From an uncultured Polaribacter sp. (GTDB taxonomy: Bacteria; Bacteroidota; Bacteroidia; Flavobacteriales; Flavobacteriaceae), in NCBI GenBank assembly GCA_913047375.1, contig CAJWTV010000001.1, positions 1 to 64,000 of the forward strand: a stretch of 64,000 nt of DNA. Reading direction: 5' to 3'. Below, piece after piece: positions 29,680 through 40,572 of the stretch. A program made the position numbers and the translations under genes. Within the stretch, counting starts at the first letter, position 1, and each line of letters begins with the position of its first letter. The notes beneath the pieces were generated by a model. The model made no database searches and was not told the DNA's origin. It saw only the letters and a program-made list of their open reading frames with translations.

Positions 29680-29727
29680 TAATTAAAATTATAATCCCAG
29701 TTATAACTGGGATTATAATTTTAATTA
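29680..29727. repeat. 48-bp perfect palindrome (possible terminator)
   Basis: T-AATTAAAATTATAATCCCAG-TTATAA-CTGGGATTATAATTTTAATT-A, read directly. Confidence 0.85.
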
Positions 29728-29743
29728 AAAAGTTAAAGGTTTT

Positions 29744-30574
29744 TTATTGGTTACCTAAAATAATTGGCATTCCAGATTTACCAGATCCAATTACAATAAC
29801 TTTACTATTAGTAGATTTAGCTAATTGTAATGTAGCGTCTATACCCTTCTCTTGAAGTATTTTATCCGTTAATGAAGCACTTAGAATTTTATTCGCTATA
29901 GCTTTTCCCTCGGCATCAATTTTTTGTCTTTTAGCTTCCTTCTCAGCTTTAGCTATTCTAAACTCGTATTCTAAAGATTCTTGTTCTTGCTTTAATTTTG
30001 TTTCAATAGCCGTTCTAATTGTATTTGGCAATTTTACATCTTCTACCAAGACTCTTGTTACTAATAAAAATTGATCTCTTAAAACGACTTGAATTTCGTC
30101 TAGAATTTCTTGTTCAATAACATCTCTTTTACTTGAATATAATTGTTCTGGTGTGTAACGACCTACAACACTCCTGGCTGCGGCATTAATTGCAGGGTCT
30201 AATAATTCACGTTCATAGTCCTCACCTTTAGTTTTTATTAATTTACCTAAATTTTTAAATTCAGGTTCATACCAAATTGTTCCATTTACCTTTACTTCTA
30301 GTCCGTTTACAGAAAGTACATTCATTTCATCAGAAATAGATTGCTGACGTACTTTTCTAACTATCATATGGTTCCAAGGCATCATTACATGAAAGCCTTC
30401 ACCATATGTTTTTTCAGTATCTATACCGTCACCTAAACTTTCAAAAATTACTCCACCTTCTCCTGGTCCAATAGTTATTGTTGATCTAGAAAAAACTAAA
30501 ATTGCTATAACTGCTATAATTACAAAGATAACTCCACCTTTTGGGAAGTTTAAATCTACTTGATTTTTCGACAT
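29744..30574 (-). CDS. Prohibitin family (SPFH domain) protein
   Basis: TM then GPGEGGVIFESLGDGI..., VGRYTPEQLYSSKRDVIEQEI, KAEKEAKRQKIDAEGKA. Confidence 0.93.
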   Translation of the reverse strand: MSKNQVDLNFPKGGVIFVIIAVIAILVFSRSTITIGPGEGGVIFESLGDGIDTEKTYGEGFHVMMPWNHMIVRKVRQQSISDEMNVLSVNGLEVKVNGTIWYEPEFKNLGKLIKTKGEDYERELLDPAINAAARSVVGRYTPEQLYSSKRDVIEQEILDEIQVVLRDQFLLVTRVLVEDVKLPNTIRTAIETKLKQEQESLEYEFRIAKAEKEAKRQKIDAEGKAIANKILSASLTDKILQEKGIDATLQLAKSTNSKVIVIGSGKSGMPIILGNQ

Positions 30575-30707
30575 TTTATTTGTTTTAAAGTTAATCAAAT
30601 TTACAATTTTATCTTCATTGAATAAAAGAAAATTAAACTTTGTTTACTAAAATGGTTTTAAAAAAAGAACTTTAGTTTCTATAATTAAATTATGCAAAAA
30701 TTGAAAA

Positions 30708-30890
30708 TTATTGTTCTAAGTTTATTGCTCTAAAATCTGATAATTCGGAATTATCAAAAAAACATTCAATTTGTATGGGGTTACAACAATTCTCGCAGTC
30801 TTCTATATAGTTTTGATTCCCTATGCTTGAATCTAATAACATTGATATTTGCTCCCAACAATAGGGGCATTGAAAAAAATGTTCGATCAT
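30708..30890 (-). CDS. CPXCG motif-containing cysteine-rich protein
   Basis: FFQCPYCWEQISMLLDSS...YIEDCENCCNPIQIEC. Confidence 0.9.
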   Translation of the reverse strand: MIEHFFQCPYCWEQISMLLDSSIGNQNYIEDCENCCNPIQIECFFDNSELSDFRAINLEQ

Positions 30891-31035
30891 ATTTTAAATT
30901 TTGTTTAATTATATTTTAATTAAACTTATGAATGGTTTAGAGTAGCGTAATTATGTGTAAATCATTATTTTACAAATAATTATAAATCTTATAAAGTCTA
31001 ACTTTACAGGATTTTTATTTGAATAAAGCTGAAAA

Positions 31036-31782
31036 TTATGTTAGCATTCCACCATCAACAGATAAAGTTTGCCCTGTTATGTATGTACTCATATCTGAAG
31101 CTAAAAACACACATGCATTTGCGATATCTTGTGGCTTACCTCCTCTTTTTAACGGAATAGAATCTCTCCAACTTTGAACTATTGTTTCATCTAATTTTTC
31201 AGTCATTTCGGTTTCTATAAATCCAGGAGCAATAACATTACTTCTTACATTTCTAGAACCTAATTCTAAAGCTACCGATTTAGAAAAACCAACTATACCG
31301 GCCTTAGAAGCTGCATAATTTGTTTGCCCTGCATTTCCTTTTAAACCTACAACTGAACTCATGTTAATTATAGATCCGTTTCTTTGCTTCATCATAGGGC
31401 GAATGACCGCCTTAGTCAAATTAAAAACAGATTTTAAGTTAACCTCTATAACCTTGTCAAAATCCTCTTCAGAAATACGCATCAATAAATTATCCTTAGT
31501 GATACCTGCATTATTTACTAAAATATCTATTGCCCCAAATTCTTTTAAAACATCTTTAGCTAATTCTTGTGCTGCATCAAAATTTGCAGCATTGGATTTA
31601 TAGCCTTTTGCTGATATGCCAAAAGATTGTAATTCCGCCTCTAATAATTTTGCTGCATCTACAGAAGAACTATAAGTGAAAGCTACATTTGCTCCTTGTT
31701 TAGCAAACTCAATTGCTATACCTCGACCAATTCCTCTGGTTGCTCCAGTTATTATAGCAGATTTATTTTTTAATAATTTCAT
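31036..31782 (-). CDS. fabG: 3-oxoacyl-ACP reductase
   Basis: ITGATRGIGRGIA, NNAGITKDNLLMRI, YAASKAGIVGFSKSVA, YITGQTLSVDGGM. Confidence 0.95.
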   Translation of the reverse strand: MKLLKNKSAIITGATRGIGRGIAIEFAKQGANVAFTYSSSVDAAKLLEAELQSFGISAKGYKSNAANFDAAQELAKDVLKEFGAIDILVNNAGITKDNLLMRISEEDFDKVIEVNLKSVFNLTKAVIRPMMKQRNGSIINMSSVVGLKGNAGQTNYAASKAGIVGFSKSVALELGSRNVRSNVIAPGFIETEMTEKLDETIVQSWRDSIPLKRGGKPQDIANACVFLASDMSTYITGQTLSVDGGMLT

Positions 31783-31835
31783 TATTTGTGACTTTATTTT
31801 TTTTCAAAGATAAAAAAACTTTACGATGAATAAAA

Positions 31836-31856
31836 AATCCCGTGCGAGACGGGATT
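31836..31856. terminator. Intrinsic terminator between sucD and fabG
   Basis: AATCCCGT-gcgag-ACGGGATT with A/T-rich flanks. Confidence 0.75.
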
Positions 31857-31877
31857 ATTTTAAATTAATATCATTTT

Positions 31878-32750
31878 TTATTTTAAAATACTTGCTATCA
31901 TTTCTCCTATTCTTGCTGGAGAGCTTACAACATGAACACCATTTTCTGCTAAAATTTTCATTTTTGCTTGTGCAGTATCATCAGAACCACCAACAATTGC
32001 ACCTGCATGTCCCATAGTTCTTCCCGCAGGAGCTGTTTGACCGGCTATAAAACCAACTACTGGTTTTCTATTACCATCTGCTTTAATCCATTGTGCGGCT
32101 TCTGCTTCTAGATTACCTCCAATTTCACCTATCATTACTATCGCATCAGTTTCGTCATCGTTCATAAGTAACTCGACTGCTTCTTTTGTTGTTGTTCCTA
32201 TAATTGGATCTCCTCCAATACCAATAGCAGTTGTTATACCAAAACCTTGTTTTACAACTTGGTCTGCAGCTTCATAAGTTAATGTACCTGATTTAGAAAC
32301 TATCCCTACACGGCCTTTCTTGAAAATAAAACCTGGCATAATTCCAACTTTAGCCTCACCTGGAGTTATTACTCCTGGACAATTTGGACCTATAAGCCTA
32401 CAATCTTTAGCATCAATGTAAGCTTTTACTTTTACCATATCTGCTGTTGGAATACCTTCTGTAATACATATGATTACTATTATTCCTGCATCTGCAGATT
32501 CCATTATTGCGTCTGCAGCAAATGCTGGAGGTACAAAAATAATAGAAGTATCTGCTTTAACTTTTTCTACAGCTTCTTTAACAGTATTAAAAACAGGTTT
32601 ACCTAAATGCTTTTGACCTCCTTTGCCAGGAGTAACTCCACCAACAATATTTGTTCCATAATCAATCATCTGACCTGCATGAAAAGTACCTTCACCTCCT
32701 GTAAAACCTTGAACTATAATTTTTGAATTCTTATTTACTAAAACACTCAT
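31878..32750 (-). CDS. sucD: Succinate-CoA ligase alpha subunit
   Basis: [40 protein letters not shown]. Confidence 0.96.
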   Translation of the reverse strand: MSVLVNKNSKIIVQGFTGGEGTFHAGQMIDYGTNIVGGVTPGKGGQKHLGKPVFNTVKEAVEKVKADTSIIFVPPAFAADAIMESADAGIIVIICITEGIPTADMVKVKAYIDAKDCRLIGPNCPGVITPGEAKVGIMPGFIFKKGRVGIVSKSGTLTYEAADQVVKQGFGITTAIGIGGDPIIGTTTKEAVELLMNDDETDAIVMIGEIGGNLEAEAAQWIKADGNRKPVVGFIAGQTAPAGRTMGHAGAIVGGSDDTAQAKMKILAENGVHVVSSPARIGEMIASILK

Positions 32751-32819
32751 TAGTTTCTTTATTTATATATTTTTACTGTTACAAAAATAGTTTATTGTAA
32801 GTTTTTAAAGAAAAGAAAT

Positions 32820-33746
32820 CTAAGAATTCTTTCTATCTTTTAAAAAACGTTTTATTTCTGCCATTTCTTTTAGTTTTTCTCTAGATTCTGCAATAGGTGT
32901 TCCAAAGTATGACTTCCCTCCTGTTACAGATTTAGTAACTCCTGTTTGACCAAGTATTACAGCTCCTTCACCAATACTTACACCACTATTAATACCTACT
33001 TGACCCCAAATGGTTACTCTATCCTCTATAATTACACATCCTGAAATACCTGTTTGAGAGGCAATTAAACATCTTTCCCCGATTATAGTGTCATGACCTA
33101 TATGAACTTGATTGTCAATTTTTGTCCCTTCCCCAATTATAGTATCACCTGAAACTCCCTTATCAATAGTACATGAAGCTCCTATGTCAACATTATCTTT
33201 TAAAATTACTCTACCTCCAGAGATTAATTTATCAAATCCATCTGATCTATTCTTATAATAAAAAGCATCTGCTCCTAAAACTGTATTTGCATGAATTATA
33301 ACATTATTACCAATAATACTATTATCATAAATAGTAACGTTAGGGTGAATTAAACAGTTTTTACCAATTGTAACATTATTACCTATAAAAACGTTCGGCT
33401 GTATAATAGACCCCTCACCTACAGTTGAATTATTTGAAATATTTTCAGTGGCTGCAATAAATGGATTAAAATGTTTTGTTATTTTATTGAAATCCCGAAA
33501 AGGATCATCGGAAATTAATAAAGTTTTGCCTATTGGACAATCAACTTTTTTATCAATTAAAATTGTTGTAGCCAAAGAATTTAAAGCTTTAGTGTAATAT
33601 TTAGGATGATCTACAAAAACAATTTCTCCCTTATTTACTACATGAATTTCATTAATTCCTGTAATTATAAAGTTTGGATCTCCAACAAATTCTGAATTTG
33701 TTAAATCTGCAATCTGAGATAATGTTTGAGGAGTTTTAAATTTCAA
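32820..33746 (-). CDS. LpxD-like UDP-3-O-acylglucosamine N-acyltransferase paralog
   Basis: Left-handed beta-helix hexapeptides; [22 protein letters not shown]. Confidence 0.85.
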   Translation of the reverse strand: MKFKTPQTLSQIADLTNSEFVGDPNFIITGINEIHVVNKGEIVFVDHPKYYTKALNSLATTILIDKKVDCPIGKTLLISDDPFRDFNKITKHFNPFIAATENISNNSTVGEGSIIQPNVFIGNNVTIGKNCLIHPNVTIYDNSIIGNNVIIHANTVLGADAFYYKNRSDGFDKLISGGRVILKDNVDIGASCTIDKGVSGDTIIGEGTKIDNQVHIGHDTIIGERCLIASQTGISGCVIIEDRVTIWGQVGINSGVSIGEGAVILGQTGVTKSVTGGKSYFGTPIAESREKLKEMAEIKRFLKDRKNS

Positions 33747-33748
33747 AA

Positions 33749-34315
33749 TTATTCTTTGATTCTTTCTTGATAAGTTCCTTTTGTAGTTTCTACTTTAATC
33801 TTATCACCTTCATTTATAAATAGTGGTACATTAACTATAGCACCGCTTTCAACAGTTGCTGGTTTTGTTGCATTAGTGGCAGTATTTCCCTTAACTCCGG
33901 GCTCAGTATGAGTAACCTCAAGTATTACACTTGCAGGTAAATCAACTGACAAGGGCATTTCATCTTCTGCATTAATAATAATAGTTACTATTTCACCTTC
34001 TTTCATCAATTCAGGTGAATCTAATGTTGATTTTTCTAATTGAATTTGGGAATAATCTTTCTCATTCATGAAATGATAAGTTTCACCTTCATTGTATAAA
34101 TACTGAAATTTATGAGTCTCAACACGTATATCCTCTATTTTTCTTCCGGCAGGAAATGTATTATCTATGACTTTACCGTTTGTAACACTTTTTAATTTTG
34201 TTCTAACAAAAGCTGGACCTTTTCCAGGTTTGACATGTAAAAATTCTATAACTTTATAAATATCATTATTATACTTAATACAAAGTCCATTTCTAATATC
34301 TGATGTTGTTGCCAT
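33749..34315 (-). CDS. efp: Elongation factor P
   Basis: [31 protein letters not shown]. Confidence 0.97.
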   Translation of the reverse strand: MATTSDIRNGLCIKYNNDIYKVIEFLHVKPGKGPAFVRTKLKSVTNGKVIDNTFPAGRKIEDIRVETHKFQYLYNEGETYHFMNEKDYSQIQLEKSTLDSPELMKEGEIVTIIINAEDEMPLSVDLPASVILEVTHTEPGVKGNTATNATKPATVESGAIVNVPLFINEGDKIKVETTKGTYQERIKE

Positions 34316-34343
34316 TATTAATTTGCTTATTTATAATTATTTT

Positions 34344-35126
34344 TTAACCTCCATAATAACCTTTCATAATTCCTCTTTGAGAATTTCTAATAAATAAAAT
34401 GATTTCATCTCTCTCGGGAGTTGCTTCCATTTCTGCTTCAATTTTTTCTAATGCTTGAGTATTATTGTAATTTTTTTGATAAAGAATTCTATATATATTT
34501 TGAATTTCACTAATTTTTTCAGTAGAAAAACCTCTTCTTCTTAATCCAATCGAATTAATTCCCACATATGATAATGGCTCCTTACCAGCTTTAGTGAACG
34601 GGGGTACATCTTTTCTTACTAAAGACCCTCCAGAAACCATTGCATGATCACCTATGTGAATAAATTGATGTATTGCTGCTAATCCACCTATAATTGCGTA
34701 TTCCCCAATGGTTACGTGACCACCTAAAGCAACTCCATTCACGATAATAGAATTATCTCCCAATACACAATCGTGAGCGATGTGAGATGTCGCCATTATT
34801 AAACAATTTTTTCCAATTTCTGTTTTACCAGACGCGTTGGTTCCTCTGTTAATTGTCACGCATTCTCTTATTGTTGTATGATCTCCAATAACGGTTAATG
34901 AATCTTCACCTTCAAATTTTAAATCTTGTGGAATTGCAGAAATTACGGCACCTGGGAAAATTCTACAATCTTTACCGATTCTGGCTCCTTCCATAATCGT
35001 TACATTTGATCCAATCCAAGTGCCAGATCCAATTATCACATTATTGTGAATAGTTGTAAAAGGCTCTATAACAACATTTCTAGCAATTTTAGCTTCTGGA
35101 TGAACGTATGCTAATGGCTGATTCAT
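34344..35126 (-). CDS. lpxA: UDP-N-acetylglucosamine acyltransferase
   Basis: EPFTTIHNNVIIGSGTWIGSNVTIMEGARIG; GLRRRGFS. Confidence 0.96.
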   Translation of the reverse strand: MNQPLAYVHPEAKIARNVVIEPFTTIHNNVIIGSGTWIGSNVTIMEGARIGKDCRIFPGAVISAIPQDLKFEGEDSLTVIGDHTTIRECVTINRGTNASGKTEIGKNCLIMATSHIAHDCVLGDNSIIVNGVALGGHVTIGEYAIIGGLAAIHQFIHIGDHAMVSGGSLVRKDVPPFTKAGKEPLSYVGINSIGLRRRGFSTEKISEIQNIYRILYQKNYNNTQALEKIEAEMEATPERDEIILFIRNSQRGIMKGYYGG

Positions 35127-35129
35127 ATA

Positions 35130-36521
35130 TTATTTTATTTTAGTGATTTGAGCCATTAATTCAGCTTCTGCTACTAATTTTCCGTTTGCATAAGCATAAG
35201 ATTGCATATGGCAAATACCTCTTCTAATAGGCGTAATTAATTCACATTTTAATATTAAAGTATCCCCAGGTAATACTTTTTGCTTGAATTTAACATTATT
35301 CATTTTCATGAAATATGTTAAGTAATTTTCTGGGTCTGAAACTGTACTCAATACTAGTATTCCTCCACATTGGGCCATTGCTTCTACTTGAAGTACTCCA
35401 GGCATTACAGGTGATCCAGGAAAATGACCGACGAAATAATCCTCATTCATAGTTACATTTTTCATGCCGACTACATGATTTCTTGAAAGTTCCAATACTC
35501 TGTCAACCAATAAAAATGGGGGTCTATGTGGAAGAATATCCATAATTTGATGGATATCCAATAAAGGTTTCTCATTTAAGTCATAATGAGGTACTTTACT
35601 TCGTTTTTCAAGCTTTATAATTTTTGCTAGTTTTTTAGCAAACTGAGTATTAACTTTATGACCAGGTTTATTTGCTATTACTTTACCTCTAATTCTTTTA
35701 CCAACTAAAGCTAAATCCCCTATCACGTCTAATAACTTATGTCTAGCAGCTTCATTTGCCCAATGTAAGCTTAAGTTATCTAAAATTCCGTTTGATTGAA
35801 CTGATATATTGTCTTTTTTAAACGCTTTTTTTAATTTTTGCATTGTAGAATCAGATAATTCTTTATCTACATATACAATTGCATTATTTAAATCACCTCC
35901 TTTAATGAGGTCATTTTCTAAAAGCATTTCTATTTCATGTAAGAAGCTAAAAGTTCTTGCATCTGCTATTTCTGTTTTAAAATCTGAAATGGTTTCTAAA
36001 GTAGCGTTTTGAGTACCTAAAATTTTAGTCCCAAAATCTACCATTGTAGTTACTTGGTATTCATCAGAAGGCATTAATATAATCTCACTGCCTGTTGTTT
36101 CATCTTTGTAAGAAATAACCTCCTTTACGATATACTCATCTTTATCAATATCTAATTCTTTTATACCAGCTCTTTCTAAAGCTTCTACAAAAAATTTAGC
36201 AGAACCATCCATAATTGGTGGTTCAGATGCATCAATCTCGATCAATAAATTATCAATATCTAGACCTACTGCTGCTGCTAAAACATGTTCTGAGGTTTGA
36301 ATTTGAACTCCATTTTTCTCTAGGTTAGTACCTCTTTGTGTATTAATTACATATTCTGCCTTTGCTTCCACAACTGGTTTTCCCTCTAAATCTACACGCA
36401 TAAATGCAAAACCGTGGTTTGCAAGAGCTGGTTTTAGAGTCATTGTGACGGTAACTCCGGTGTGTAATCCAACACCAGATAAAGAAACTTCATTCTTAAT
36501 TGTTTTTTGTTTATTACTCAT
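35130..36521 (-). CDS. Bifunctional LpxC / FabZ fusion
   Basis: LpxC half (SGVGLHTGVTVTM, SEHVLAAAVGLDIDN) and FabZ half (ILPHRPPFLLVDRV, GHFPGSPVMPGVLQVEAMAQ). MSNKQKT start overlaps the lpxD stop. Confidence 0.96.
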   Translation of the reverse strand: MSNKQKTIKNEVSLSGVGLHTGVTVTMTLKPALANHGFAFMRVDLEGKPVVEAKAEYVINTQRGTNLEKNGVQIQTSEHVLAAAVGLDIDNLLIEIDASEPPIMDGSAKFFVEALERAGIKELDIDKDEYIVKEVISYKDETTGSEIILMPSDEYQVTTMVDFGTKILGTQNATLETISDFKTEIADARTFSFLHEIEMLLENDLIKGGDLNNAIVYVDKELSDSTMQKLKKAFKKDNISVQSNGILDNLSLHWANEAARHKLLDVIGDLALVGKRIRGKVIANKPGHKVNTQFAKKLAKIIKLEKRSKVPHYDLNEKPLLDIHQIMDILPHRPPFLLVDRVLELSRNHVVGMKNVTMNEDYFVGHFPGSPVMPGVLQVEAMAQCGGILVLSTVSDPENYLTYFMKMNNVKFKQKVLPGDTLILKCELITPIRRGICHMQSYAYANGKLVAEAELMAQITKIK

Positions 36522-37557
36522 TTGTGTTAATTTTTTGAGCATTAAATTTATTCTCTATAATACTAACTTTCTTAACAATTAGTGGCAAATTTTTAAAATG
36601 GACATAACTTTTATTAAAATCGTTAGCTTTAAAGGCTGGATGTCCATTTACTATCTGGTTATCTTTAATATTTTTTGTTACACCTGCTCGTGCTAATATT
36701 TTTACATTATTGCCTATTAATAGGTGACCTGAAACACCAGCTTGACCACCAATCATACAATTTTTACCTATTTTAGAAGATCCAGCAATACCTGTCTGAG
36801 ATGCTATAACAGTGTTTTCACCTATCTCTACGTTGTGTGCTATCTGAATTTGATTATCTAATTTTACGCCTTTTCTTATTATTGTAGATCCCAATGTTGC
36901 TCTATCTATAGTTGAACTAGAACCAATATCTACATTGTCTTCAATAATTACATTTCCAATTTGGGGAATAGCTTTGTATTCTCCATTTTCATTTGGAGCA
37001 AAACCAAAACCATCAGCACCGATAACAGTACAAGAATGAATTTTACAATTATTACCAATTTCAGTATCACTATAGATTTTAACTCCCGAAAAAATAATAC
37101 AATTATTACCAATTATAGAATTATCTCCAATAAAAACATTGGGGAAAATTTTCACATTGTCACCTATTTTAACATCATTGCCTATATATGAAAATGCACC
37201 AATATATTCATTTGTTCCAATTGAAGCAGAGTCTGATATATAGTTTGGAGTTTCTCTTCCAAGTTTATTGTTTTTTGTAGTATTATAAAATTCTAATAAC
37301 TTTGAGAAGGAACTATAAGCATCTTCTACTTTTATTAAAGTAATTTTTATCTCTTTCTCAGGAATAAAACTTTTATTTACAATTGCTATAGAAGCTTTTG
37401 TAGAATATATGAATGAATTATATTTAGGATTAGATAAAAAAGTTAAAGATCCTTTTTGACCTTCTTCTATTTTACATAATTTAGAAACTTCTTCTGTTGG
37501 ATTACCAACAACTTCACCTTCCAATAATTCTGATATCTGCTCAGCTGTAAATTTCAT
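36514..37557 (-). CDS. lpxD: UDP-3-O-(3-hydroxyacyl)glucosamine N-acyltransferase
   Basis: FLSNPKYNSFIYSTKASIAIV; hexapeptide repeats; GADGFGFAPNENGEYKAIPQIGNV. Confidence 0.95.
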   Translation of the reverse strand: MKFTAEQISELLEGEVVGNPTEEVSKLCKIEEGQKGSLTFLSNPKYNSFIYSTKASIAIVNKSFIPEKEIKITLIKVEDAYSSFSKLLEFYNTTKNNKLGRETPNYISDSASIGTNEYIGAFSYIGNDVKIGDNVKIFPNVFIGDNSIIGNNCIIFSGVKIYSDTEIGNNCKIHSCTVIGADGFGFAPNENGEYKAIPQIGNVIIEDNVDIGSSSTIDRATLGSTIIRKGVKLDNQIQIAHNVEIGENTVIASQTGIAGSSKIGKNCMIGGQAGVSGHLLIGNNVKILARAGVTKNIKDNQIVNGHPAFKANDFNKSYVHFKNLPLIVKKVSIIENKFNAQKINTNE

Positions 37558-37580
37558 CTTCTACAAAAATATAAAAATTC

Positions 37581-38843
37581 TTATGATTTCACTAATTTCA
37601 TTTGCTTTGGATAACAAACAAAATATTTTATAACAGGTTTAGTTAATGCAAATAAATTTAATTGATCAGATGCATTTACAATATCCTCTAACTTTCCTTT
37701 TTTATTTAAAATTTGTATAGGTTTTAAAGGGTTATAAGCTTGGTTTTCGATTTTTTTTTGAAAAACAAAATATTCTAAATCTTTTTCTGATAATTTAAAT
37801 GATTGTTTAATTTTATATTTAATCTTGTTAATATCTTCTTCCAAGAAGATATTTTGTTGCACTTCTACTTTTAAAAGCTTTCTATTTATGATCATTTTCG
37901 ACAGTGATGACAAAATATTATCTGAATGATATGTCCATTCTTTTATTGCAGATAATATATCAAAATCATCTAATTTAGAAAAAAGATCTAAAGTTTTATC
38001 TGAAAAGTTATTATTAGAAATTTTAGTATTTAAAAAATATGATAATGCCCTACTAGCAAATAATTTTTCTCCACTGTTAGATAGTTCCTTTGCTCTTCTT
38101 AAAACGTTGACCAACATATTTTCTGCAGCTAATCCAGTTTTATGAAGATATACTTGCCAATACATTAATCTTCGAGCAATTAAAAATTTCTCTACTGAAT
38201 ATATTCCTTTTTCTTCAATAACTAATTCATCATTAACTACATTCATCATTGTTATTAATCTTTCTGATGATATATTTCCCTCTGCTACTCCTGTATAAAA
38301 ACTATCTCTTTTTAGATAATCTAGACGATCTATATCTAATTGACTTGAAATTAATTGATTTAAAAATTTACGCTTATAGTTTCCCTCAAAAACTTCAATA
38401 GCTAAAGTTAATTGACCATCAAATTCATCATTTAATTTTTTCATATATTTTAGTGATATTTCTTCATGAGAAATACCGTTAACAATACTATGCTCTAGTG
38501 CATGGGAAAAAGCACCATGACCAATATCATGTAATAAAATTGAAATGTATAGGGCGTTTGATTCTTCATCTGAAATTTCTATCTGTTTAAACTGTAAAAC
38601 TTGAACAGCTTTTTGCATTAAGTGTAAACAACCTATTGCATGATGAAAACGAGTATGATTTGCACCCGGATATACTAAATTAGATAAACCCATTTGAGAA
38701 ACTCTTCGAAGCCGCTGAAAATAAGGGTGTTCTATAATATCAAATAATAAAGAGTTTGGTATTTTAATAAAACCGTAAATAGGATCATTTAAAATTTTTA
38801 ATTTGTTTGATTTCAATTTAATATTATATTTATTTGATTGCAA
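37581..38843 (-). CDS. HD-domain phosphohydrolase
   Basis: HTRFHHAIGCLHLM, LLHDIGHGAFSHALEH, QLDIDRLDYLKRDSFYTG. Confidence 0.92.
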   Translation of the reverse strand: MQSNKYNIKLKSNKLKILNDPIYGFIKIPNSLLFDIIEHPYFQRLRRVSQMGLSNLVYPGANHTRFHHAIGCLHLMQKAVQVLQFKQIEISDEESNALYISILLHDIGHGAFSHALEHSIVNGISHEEISLKYMKKLNDEFDGQLTLAIEVFEGNYKRKFLNQLISSQLDIDRLDYLKRDSFYTGVAEGNISSERLITMMNVVNDELVIEEKGIYSVEKFLIARRLMYWQVYLHKTGLAAENMLVNVLRRAKELSNSGEKLFASRALSYFLNTKISNNNFSDKTLDLFSKLDDFDILSAIKEWTYHSDNILSSLSKMIINRKLLKVEVQQNIFLEEDINKIKYKIKQSFKLSEKDLEYFVFQKKIENQAYNPLKPIQILNKKGKLEDIVNASDQLNLFALTKPVIKYFVCYPKQMKLVKS

Positions 38844-38955
38844 AATACAAACAATACTTTAAAACTTATTTTTATTGGTAATATTTTATGATTTAAAATG
38901 TAAAATCAAATAACATTTGAATATATTTATCGTTGGTCAATAAAATTGATAATTT

Positions 38956-40503
38956 ATGAGCAGCTTAAAGATTTTATGGGTAGATGATGAAATAGAATTA
39001 TTAAAGCCACATATTTTATTTTTAGAACGTAAGAATTATAATGTTACTTCATGTTCCAATGGATCTGATGCAATTGATTTAGTTGATGAAAATAATTTTG
39101 ATATTGTTTTCTTAGATGAAAATATGCCTGGTATTTCTGGTTTAGAAACACTTTTAGAAATCAAACAACTAAAAGCAAACCTGCCTATTGTTATGATTAC
39201 CAAAAGTGAGGAAGAATATATTATGGAAGAAGCTATAGGTTCTAAAATTGCAGACTATTTAATAAAACCTGTAAATCCAAATCAAATTTTATTGAGTTTA
39301 AAGAAAAATTTAGATCATTCTAGATTAGTTTCAGAAAAAACAAGTTCCAATTATCAACAAGAATTTAGAAAAATCTCTATGGACTTAGTGATTGCTAATA
39401 CTTATGAGGAATGGATAACATTATATAAAAAATTGGTTCACTGGGAATTAGAATTGGAGAATATTTCTGATTCTGGTATGTTAAGTATTTTAGAAGGACA
39501 AAAGCAAGAAGCTAATAATCATTTTTTTAAGTTTATTAAAAAAAATTACGAAGATTTTTTAACCTCTAATGATAAACCTACATTTTCAAATACTTTGTTT
39601 AAAGATTATGTAGTTCCAGAATTAAATAAAGAACAAGGTGTACTATGGGTAATTGTTGATAATTTACGATACGATCAATATAGAATTTTAGAACCAATAA
39701 TTAATAATCATTATAAGAAAGAAACAGAATATTCTTATTTCTCTATACTTCCAACTGCTACACAGTATGCAAGAAATGCGATTTTTTCAGGTCTAATGCC
39801 TTTAGAAATGGAAAAATTATATCCAAACTACTGGAAAAATGATACTGATCAAGGGGGTATGAACCTCTTTGAAAATGAGTTTTTAACAGAACAAATTAAG
39901 CGTTTAGGTCTAAACATTAAACACGAATATTATAAAATCACTTCTTTAAAGAATGGTAAAGAACTAGCCGAAAGTTATAATGGAACAAAACAAAACGATT
40001 TAACTGCTGTAGTTTATAATTTTGTTGATATGCTTTCGCATTCTAAAACAGAAATGGAGGTAATTAAAGAATTGGCCGCTGATGATAAAGCATACAGAAG
40101 CTTGACATTAAGTTGGTTTAAGAATTCTCCTTTATTTGATATTATTCAAAAAGCTCAAAAACTTGGGCAAAAGTTGATTATTACTACCGATCACGGAACA
40201 ATTAACTGTAAAAACCCAACGAAAGTAATTGGAGATAAAAATATTAGTTCTAATTTAAGATACAAAACGGGTAGAAGTTTGTCATATCAAGATAAAGATG
40301 TTTATGCAGCGAAAAACCCTAAAGATATATTTCTACCAACAATTGCTATGAATAGTCCATTTATTTTTGCCAAAGAAGATCTCTTCTTTGCTTATCCTAA
40401 TAACTTTAATCATTTTGTAAATTATTATAAAAACACTTATCAACATGGAGGTATATCCTTAGAAGAAGTCATAATTCCATGTGCTATTTATAGTCCTAAA
40501 TAA
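38956..40503 (+). CDS. porX: PglZ-domain response regulator PorX (T9SS regulator)
   Basis: Receiver domain (LWVDDEIELLKPH...VFLDENMPGISGLE...TKSEEEYIMEEAIGSKIADYLIKPVNP) plus PglZ domain. Confidence 0.95.
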   Translation: MSSLKILWVDDEIELLKPHILFLERKNYNVTSCSNGSDAIDLVDENNFDIVFLDENMPGISGLETLLEIKQLKANLPIVMITKSEEEYIMEEAIGSKIADYLIKPVNPNQILLSLKKNLDHSRLVSEKTSSNYQQEFRKISMDLVIANTYEEWITLYKKLVHWELELENISDSGMLSILEGQKQEANNHFFKFIKKNYEDFLTSNDKPTFSNTLFKDYVVPELNKEQGVLWVIVDNLRYDQYRILEPIINNHYKKETEYSYFSILPTATQYARNAIFSGLMPLEMEKLYPNYWKNDTDQGGMNLFENEFLTEQIKRLGLNIKHEYYKITSLKNGKELAESYNGTKQNDLTAVVYNFVDMLSHSKTEMEVIKELAADDKAYRSLTLSWFKNSPLFDIIQKAQKLGQKLIITTDHGTINCKNPTKVIGDKNISSNLRYKTGRSLSYQDKDVYAAKNPKDIFLPTIAMNSPFIFAKEDLFFAYPNNFNHFVNYYKNTYQHGGISLEEVIIPCAIYSPK

Positions 40504-40572
40504 TTTTTTAACTCTTTTAAAATGATTCGATGATATTAATATTAAATAAATTTCTTCACTTATTTTTACAAT

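Noticed and set aside
36961-37191. 76-aa plus-strand ORF antisense to lpxD
   Set aside because: Its Ile/Asn-rich composition is the reverse complement of the hexapeptide-repeat codons; no independent support.
32820-37557. Periodic short repeats on the DNA level
   Set aside because: Explained by left-handed beta-helix hexapeptide coding (LpxA/LpxD), not by a DNA repeat array or CRISPR.
38956-40503. PglZ domain as a BREX/phage-resistance marker
   Set aside because: Fused to a receiver domain and located by tsaE-ald: this is PorX, the T9SS regulator, not BREX PglZ.
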